Notes under the pieces: generated by a model
What the model was told of the DNA's origin: nothing
Database searches by the model: none
What the model saw: only the letters and a program-made list of their open reading frames with translations
Translations under genes and position numbers: made by a program
From: Subtercola vilae
Lineage (GTDB): Bacteria; Actinomycetota; Actinomycetes; Actinomycetales; Microbacteriaceae
Assembly (NCBI RefSeq): GCF_004923255.1
Contig: NZ_QYRT01000029.1
Coordinates: 1-47,420 of the forward strand
Direction of reading: 5' to 3'
Length of the DNA stretch: 47,420 nucleotides
Shown: positions 44,001 to 47,420 of the stretch, piece by piece
Position numbering within the stretch: the stretch's first letter is position 1
How the letters are laid out: every line of letters begins with the position of its first letter

Positions 44001-47000
44001 CAGGGGTTGGAAACAACCACTCTCTACAACACCAGAAACCGAGCCACCGACAGCTACGGCCCGGCAGCAACCAATTGCTTCAACCAAGACCGCACGCCCA
44101 CGACCAGTTGCGCGTCAACGACAGCGCACACGCACACCGGGTACGACGAGAACCTGCAAGCCCTGAACAGCACCTACTACGACAACCCGTCGTGGACCGG
44201 TGTTCCGAAGGCGTATTCGTTGGGTATCCCCGGCACGGCGACCGCGGGCGACGTGAACATGGACTGGAACACCAGCTCGCCGATGCCCGGGATCCCGGCC
44301 GCATCGTGGTCTGCGCGGATGACGGGCACGATCACGTTCCCCACCGCCGGCACGTACACGCTGCAAACGTTGGCTGATGATGGCACCGTACTGTGGGTCG
44401 ACAACACCCTGCTCTTCAACGACAACATCAGCTCCGGTGTTCACTGGTCACCCCTTGGAATGGTCACGATCAAGGACCCCGGCACCGTACTCCCGGTACG
44501 GCTCGACTACGCCAACCAGGCCGGCCCGGGCGCGTACCTCGCGCTGACGTGGATCATGCCCGGCAAAAGCTCCTTCGACGTCATCCCACACCAGGCGCTA
44601 AGCCCCGACTACGGCCTCGCCACCTCCAGCACCACCGACGACGCAGTACCCGCCGGAACAACCGGAGTCAGCACAACCGCCGTGACATCCCTCACGACCT
44701 CGACGACGTACGGTACGAGCCCGTGGCTCGGCATGGCCGCGACCAACACCATCGACCCCGGGGCCGGGAAACTGAACCTGACCACCACGACCACGTACGA
44801 GACAACTGCTGCGGGGTACCAGCGCCGAAACGGGAAAACCCTTCCCGCAGCGACCGCGACGGGCGCAGCCTTCGCCGCATCGACGTACAGCTACTACTCG
44901 AACACCTCCGGGTACGAGACCTCGTACAAACCCGCCCTCACAACACCCGTCTGCGGTGTCCCCTTGGGAACCACCCCGCAATACGGGATGCTGCAATCAA
45001 CCAGCACACCTTCCCCGACGACCGCGGGCGGCGGAAATACTGTCTCTTCCGTGGTTTATGACAGCTACGGCCGCATCGCGGGAAGCCAGGCATCCACCGA
45101 CAGCGGTTGGCAGTGCATCACCTACGACAGCCGAAACCGGGCCACCAAAACGGTGTATCCCGCGTACGGTGGTCAGCCCGCGCGAACGGTGACCGTCTCG
45201 TTCACCGACACCGGTGCGGCGACCGGCAACCCGCTCAAAGGTTCCGTCACCGACGACTCCATCGCCTCCACCACAACCGGAGGCAAAATCAGCACCACCA
45301 CCGACCTACTCGGCCGAACCGTGAACTACACCGACGTGTGGAACACCGTGACGACGCCGACCTACAACGCAATCGGCCAGGTCACCTCAACCTCGACCCT
45401 GGCGAACGGATCGACAAGCCCGTCGGTGCAGGCGGCGACCTATGACCCTGACGGAAAAGTCACCCAGATCACCGCTAACGGCGCCGTCATCGCGGTTCCC
45501 GCGTACGGCGACAAAACCGCAGGAATCAACGCCGGGCAGCTCACCGGCGTCAGCTACCCGGCAGGCACCGGTGCGGGCGGAAACGGATCGGCACTGGCAC
45601 TCACCCGCAACAGCGTCGGCGCATCCAGCAGCATGGCATGGACCTTCATCGCCGGGCAGCCCGGCCTCACCGACACGGTCGCCCGATCGGAGTCCGGCAG
45701 GATCCTCACCGACACCACCAAAGATGGCACCACGGCCGCGCAAACATCGGCCTATGGGTACGACGCTGCGGGCCGGCTGACCGGCGCGCAGACGGCCGGG
45801 CATACGCTCAGCTACGGGTTCGCGGCATCCGGTGGCTGCGGGGTGAACACCGCGGCCGGCATGGACGGCAACCGCACCTCGGTCACCGACACCACCACCG
45901 CCCCCTCTCTGACGACGACCACGAACTACTGTTACGACAACGCCGACATGCTCACCTCCAGCACCGTCACCAACCCCGTGACCGGCGCCGACAGCAGCAA
46001 CGCCGGCCTCCCGGCCGGCCAGCTCGCGTACGACTCCCACGGCAACACCACCACCCTCGCCGACCAGACCCTGCGCTACGACGTCGCGAATCGGCACATG
46101 AAAACCAGCCTCACCGGTGGCACCACCATCACCTACCAACGCGACTCAAGCGACCGAGTCATTTCCCGGACAACGGTCGTTCCTGGAACTGGCACCGGAA
46201 CTGGTACCTCTACCGTGTACTACCTCTACGCCGCCGGCGGCTCACCCGTCATGGTGAAAGACGGTTCGACGAGCACGCTGAGCCGGATGTTGAGCCTCCC
46301 GGGAGGCGTCAATGTCACCATCTCTGCAACCGGGCCCCAAACCTGGTCGTATCCGAACATCCATGGCGACATCATCGTCACCGCCACCCAGGCCGGCATC
46401 CGGTCGGCGCTCTACCGCTACGACCCCTACGGCCAGCCCATCAGCCCCACCGGCGTCATCGGCACCACTACCAGCGACAGCAGCGTTCCAGACAACCTCC
46501 CCGGCACCGCCGACAATGCCTGGGTCGGCGGCAGTAGCAAACTCTACGAACACCAAGGCTCGATCGCAACCATCGAAATGGGTGCCCGCCAATACGTTCC
46601 AGCTCTCGGCCGTTTCCTCAGCACCGACGCCGTCGAGGGCGGCAACTCCGACTCGTACAACTACCCCGGCGACCCCATCAACAAGTTCGACCTCACCGGC
46701 AACCGGCAAGACTGCGGATCTACTGCCTGCAATAACAACTACTACCGAAATTTTAAAACTGCAGAGCCCAATTCGCTTGGATACATCACAACACAACTTC
46801 GTTCTGGCGCCCTGACTCATATTGTTGCCGAGCATCAGGCCGACTGGCAGATGCGTTTTGTTCAAGCTCGAACCGCACGAGATCTACCCCCGGATATAAC
46901 CGATTGGGAAAGCCTCATGTATCACCAAATGGCAAAGACACTACTAGCTCCAGAGTGGAAAGACGCCCCAATGCATCCAGGTGATAAATGGGTCTACGGA

Positions 47001-47165
47001 AGCACTGCGACTATTAGTACGCATGTGTTTTGGGCAGGTTGGGATACCGGACAGGTCGTGGATAAAAACACCTATATTGTCTGCGTTGCCTGGGGAAATA
47101 ACGACCAGATTGCCACCGCCTACCCAGCTAAGCCAGGGTCCCTCGACTGCAATGACAACAATTGA
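41070..47165 (+). CDS. RHS-repeat protein with PA14 domains and C-terminal toxin-like module
   Basis: About 2030 residues, continuing the protein begun at 40129 after a frameshift. In order: the end of the N-terminal domain ([18 protein letters not shown]), a fibronectin-like stretch, a first PA14-like domain ([19 protein letters not shown], near 42450), RHS/YD repeats ([20 protein letters not shown]), a second PA14-like domain ([36 protein letters not shown], near 44160-44420) and further YD repeats. The conserved RHS shell end is [17 protein letters not shown] with INKFDLTGN. The last 155 residues (46700-47165) differ in base composition. They contain HIVAEH and a final [19 protein letters not shown], which resembles the strand pattern of BECR-type RNase toxins. 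The RHS shell encloses and delivers such toxins. No immunity gene follows; an IS3 element begins there. Confidence 0.75.
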   Translation: MNLLKEGDSYLVSVAPDKAWLADPARVYPVSVDPSVGPDNDRELAYRTTDGVNTNLTNTNNHVWVGNSNGNGVWRSVVHYNYEQLFGKQIVGAYIALTRVSAEYSQDARSVSVNAATCDGPNCAGAALSNFTVDNNSGGMTDPAGTGISYQVSDWVRTNTTGYGFAFGGDETPGQYTLKVFDSRLYIAYKDYPTAGDQPTVASGASNVILTPTLGVGNSYDPDGAGLIRWTRVSTNPNPEINPIVDTGWVKDGAVTVPKALLQPSTTYYWRSWVADDAAMYYPAYPVWPNTPVYSFTTDSPPKPDKTTATPVDHAVVTTTQPILTIGVPTAPDGLAFQYQFKITTSTDAISGQVIASPWQSSNTWTPDPTSLQDGGTYSWSVLIKNSVDTYGPVFVNTFSINKRLGTGGPSPSDAAGPVSVNLGNGNVNMSFSSPTVSTVGGAMGMGFTYNSEAPSNAGLNAEYFNGMPATPTNPTADFAGATKVLSRVDPQINFNWGDGTGGTPGSPAPGLVDTDHFLARWTGFIQSPDAAATQYQFGYARDDGAQVLVGGATVVDQWNTAAQVSWGSATALSTTPSAITVNYYENTSGATMVLLVRKQGDTGPGMVVPPSWFTRTVATLPTGWSASTPIAGPAGFYSKAQVNDTSVVLTDASGAVHTYVSKPGGSYTPPAGEAGILTVDASKQVSLTDEAGTVYLFNAAGVVAQISSPQEVLKPAAPKVHFRPDSGLMDLIGDPLSATTTGSDTTYGRQVTFVYTTDTAAQAGKNDDIVNGKVCNTDPKSFTGTAALTVGPLLCRIIYPGHLPGVQDYTEIEYNPNGQLTKITNPGNAQSTFAYDAQGRVSVIRNVLQNDWLTALPAATPARTATATNATTISYDTRGRATKVALPAPDGVTASAQPTKLYTYGDTLSPAVVNTTYVDSVDSAGTPLPNTRVGTGHAETVTYDSGLHTLTSTSAMGLLTKTEWNEKDQTQSVTNAQGLETTTLYNTRNRATDSYGPAATNCFNQDRTPTTSCASTTAHTHTGYDENLQALNSTYYDNPSWTGVPKAYSLGIPGTATAGDVNMDWNTSSPMPGIPAASWSARMTGTITFPTAGTYTLQTLADDGTVLWVDNTLLFNDNISSGVHWSPLGMVTIKDPGTVLPVRLDYANQAGPGAYLALTWIMPGKSSFDVIPHQALSPDYGLATSSTTDDAVPAGTTGVSTTAVTSLTTSTTYGTSPWLGMAATNTIDPGAGKLNLTTTTTYETTAAGYQRRNGKTLPAATATGAAFAASTYSYYSNTSGYETSYKPALTTPVCGVPLGTTPQYGMLQSTSTPSPTTAGGGNTVSSVVYDSYGRIAGSQASTDSGWQCITYDSRNRATKTVYPAYGGQPARTVTVSFTDTGAATGNPLKGSVTDDSIASTTTGGKISTTTDLLGRTVNYTDVWNTVTTPTYNAIGQVTSTSTLANGSTSPSVQAATYDPDGKVTQITANGAVIAVPAYGDKTAGINAGQLTGVSYPAGTGAGGNGSALALTRNSVGASSSMAWTFIAGQPGLTDTVARSESGRILTDTTKDGTTAAQTSAYGYDAAGRLTGAQTAGHTLSYGFAASGGCGVNTAAGMDGNRTSVTDTTTAPSLTTTTNYCYDNADMLTSSTVTNPVTGADSSNAGLPAGQLAYDSHGNTTTLADQTLRYDVANRHMKTSLTGGTTITYQRDSSDRVISRTTVVPGTGTGTGTSTVYYLYAAGGSPVMVKDGSTSTLSRMLSLPGGVNVTISATGPQTWSYPNIHGDIIVTATQAGIRSALYRYDPYGQPISPTGVIGTTTSDSSVPDNLPGTADNAWVGGSSKLYEHQGSIATIEMGARQYVPALGRFLSTDAVEGGNSDSYNYPGDPINKFDLTGNRQDCGSTACNNNYYRNFKTAEPNSLGYITTQLRSGALTHIVAEHQADWQMRFVQARTARDLPPDITDWESLMYHQMAKTLLAPEWKDAPMHPGDKWVYGSTATISTHVFWAGWDTGQVVDKNTYIVCVAWGNNDQIATAYPAKPGSLDCNDNN

Positions 47166-47189
47166 CGCTGGGTCTGCCCAGGGTTTGGT

Positions 47190-47420
47190 TGTCACCTGAC
47201 CTGTGAGATTTCATTCTCGCTGGAAGGATGTCAGTCATGGCAAAGGCATATCCGAAAGAGTTCCGCGATGATGTCGTGGCGGTGGTCCGGCGAGGCCAGG
47301 GCAACGCGTCTCAGATCGCGAAGGACTTCGGGATCTCCGAGGGCACGTTATCGAACTGGTTGAAACGTGCCGATATAGAGGACGGTAACCGTCCGGGCGC
47401 TAACGACGCGGATCGTAGGG
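47190..47420 (+). mobile_element. IS3-family element, left part (cut by window edge)
   Basis: Immediately after the RHS stop comes a short non-coding stretch and then an IS3-type orfA reading to the window end. The exact left end cannot be fixed because the right end lies outside; TGACCTGTGAGATTT near 47197 is a candidate terminal sequence. This is not the same IS as the one in tniA, since OrfA differs. Confidence 0.6.
47237..47420 (+). CDS. IS3-family transposase OrfA (partial)
   Basis: The first 61 codons are present. The protein starts AKAYPKEFRDDVVAVVRRGQ, followed by a helix-turn-helix, SQIAKDFGISEGTLSNWLKR (about residues 25-44), the usual N-terminal DNA-binding unit of IS3 OrfA. ATG at 47237 is preceded by GGAAGG. 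The gene continues beyond the window. Confidence 0.85.
   Translation, partial: MAKAYPKEFRDDVVAVVRRGQGNASQIAKDFGISEGTLSNWLKRADIEDGNRPGANDADRR

Overview
The window reads as chromosome of a high-GC actinobacterium. GC-rich codon use, frequent GTG/TTG starts, ATGA-coupled operons and the gene families present (ABC sugar importers without their own ATPase, LCP and DUF4012 proteins, actinobacterial IS3 and IS21 elements) point to something like Microbacteriaceae. That placement is inference; no rRNA or housekeeping marker is present.

Layout. (1) 299-901: a GNAT acetyltransferase. (2) 1040-11493: a carbohydrate locus. A minus-strand run (LacI regulator, Gfo/Idh/MocA dehydrogenase, ThuA-like protein, second dehydrogenase) lies divergent from a plus-strand ABC importer (lipoprotein plus two permeases). 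A minus-strand TIM-barrel isomerase/dehydrogenase pair follows, divergent from a TetR regulator. A GMC-oxidoreductase C-terminal relic at 11516 suggests the locus was once longer and may concern 3-keto-sugar or glycoside chemistry. (3) 11684-16455: a 288-bp ORF-free palindromic element, then a class 2 OLD nuclease and UvrD-type helicase pair, i.e. a Gabija-like anti-phage module. (4) 16701-19295: an intact IS21-family element with a 6-bp target duplication. It is followed by a relic of a TniB ATPase.

(5) 19750-37980: I interpret this 18.2-kb block as one Tn552/Tn5053-type transposon. It is bounded by 49-bp inverted repeats (44 of 49 identical), with tniR, tniA and tniB at the right end. Its cargo is unusual. 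An M-box Mg2+ riboswitch precedes an Nramp-related Mg2+ transporter gene, and downstream of that lies a channel-less MgtE sensor (PRC + MgtE_N + CBS). Next come envelope genes: LCP ligase, DUF1345, SEDS polymerase, aquaporin, a secreted propeller-like protein, an L,D-transpeptidase and DUF4012. The transposase gene tniA is split by an IS3 element just before its catalytic Glu; removing the IS and one 3-bp duplication restores a single 461-residue frame.

(6) 37981-47420: a winged-helix regulator truncated at the transposon end, an alpha/beta hydrolase, a pRiA4b ORF-3-like protein, and a very large secreted PA14/RHS protein with a frameshift near 41 kb and a lower-GC C-terminal toxin-like module. 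The start of another IS3-family element lies directly where an immunity gene would be expected.

A 27-bp sequence containing GAGGCGTCTCG recurs in the same orientation at 93, 11993 and 19318, next to the carbohydrate locus, the defence pair and the tniB relic. It may mark ends of a second transposon family. No tRNA, rRNA or CRISPR array was seen.
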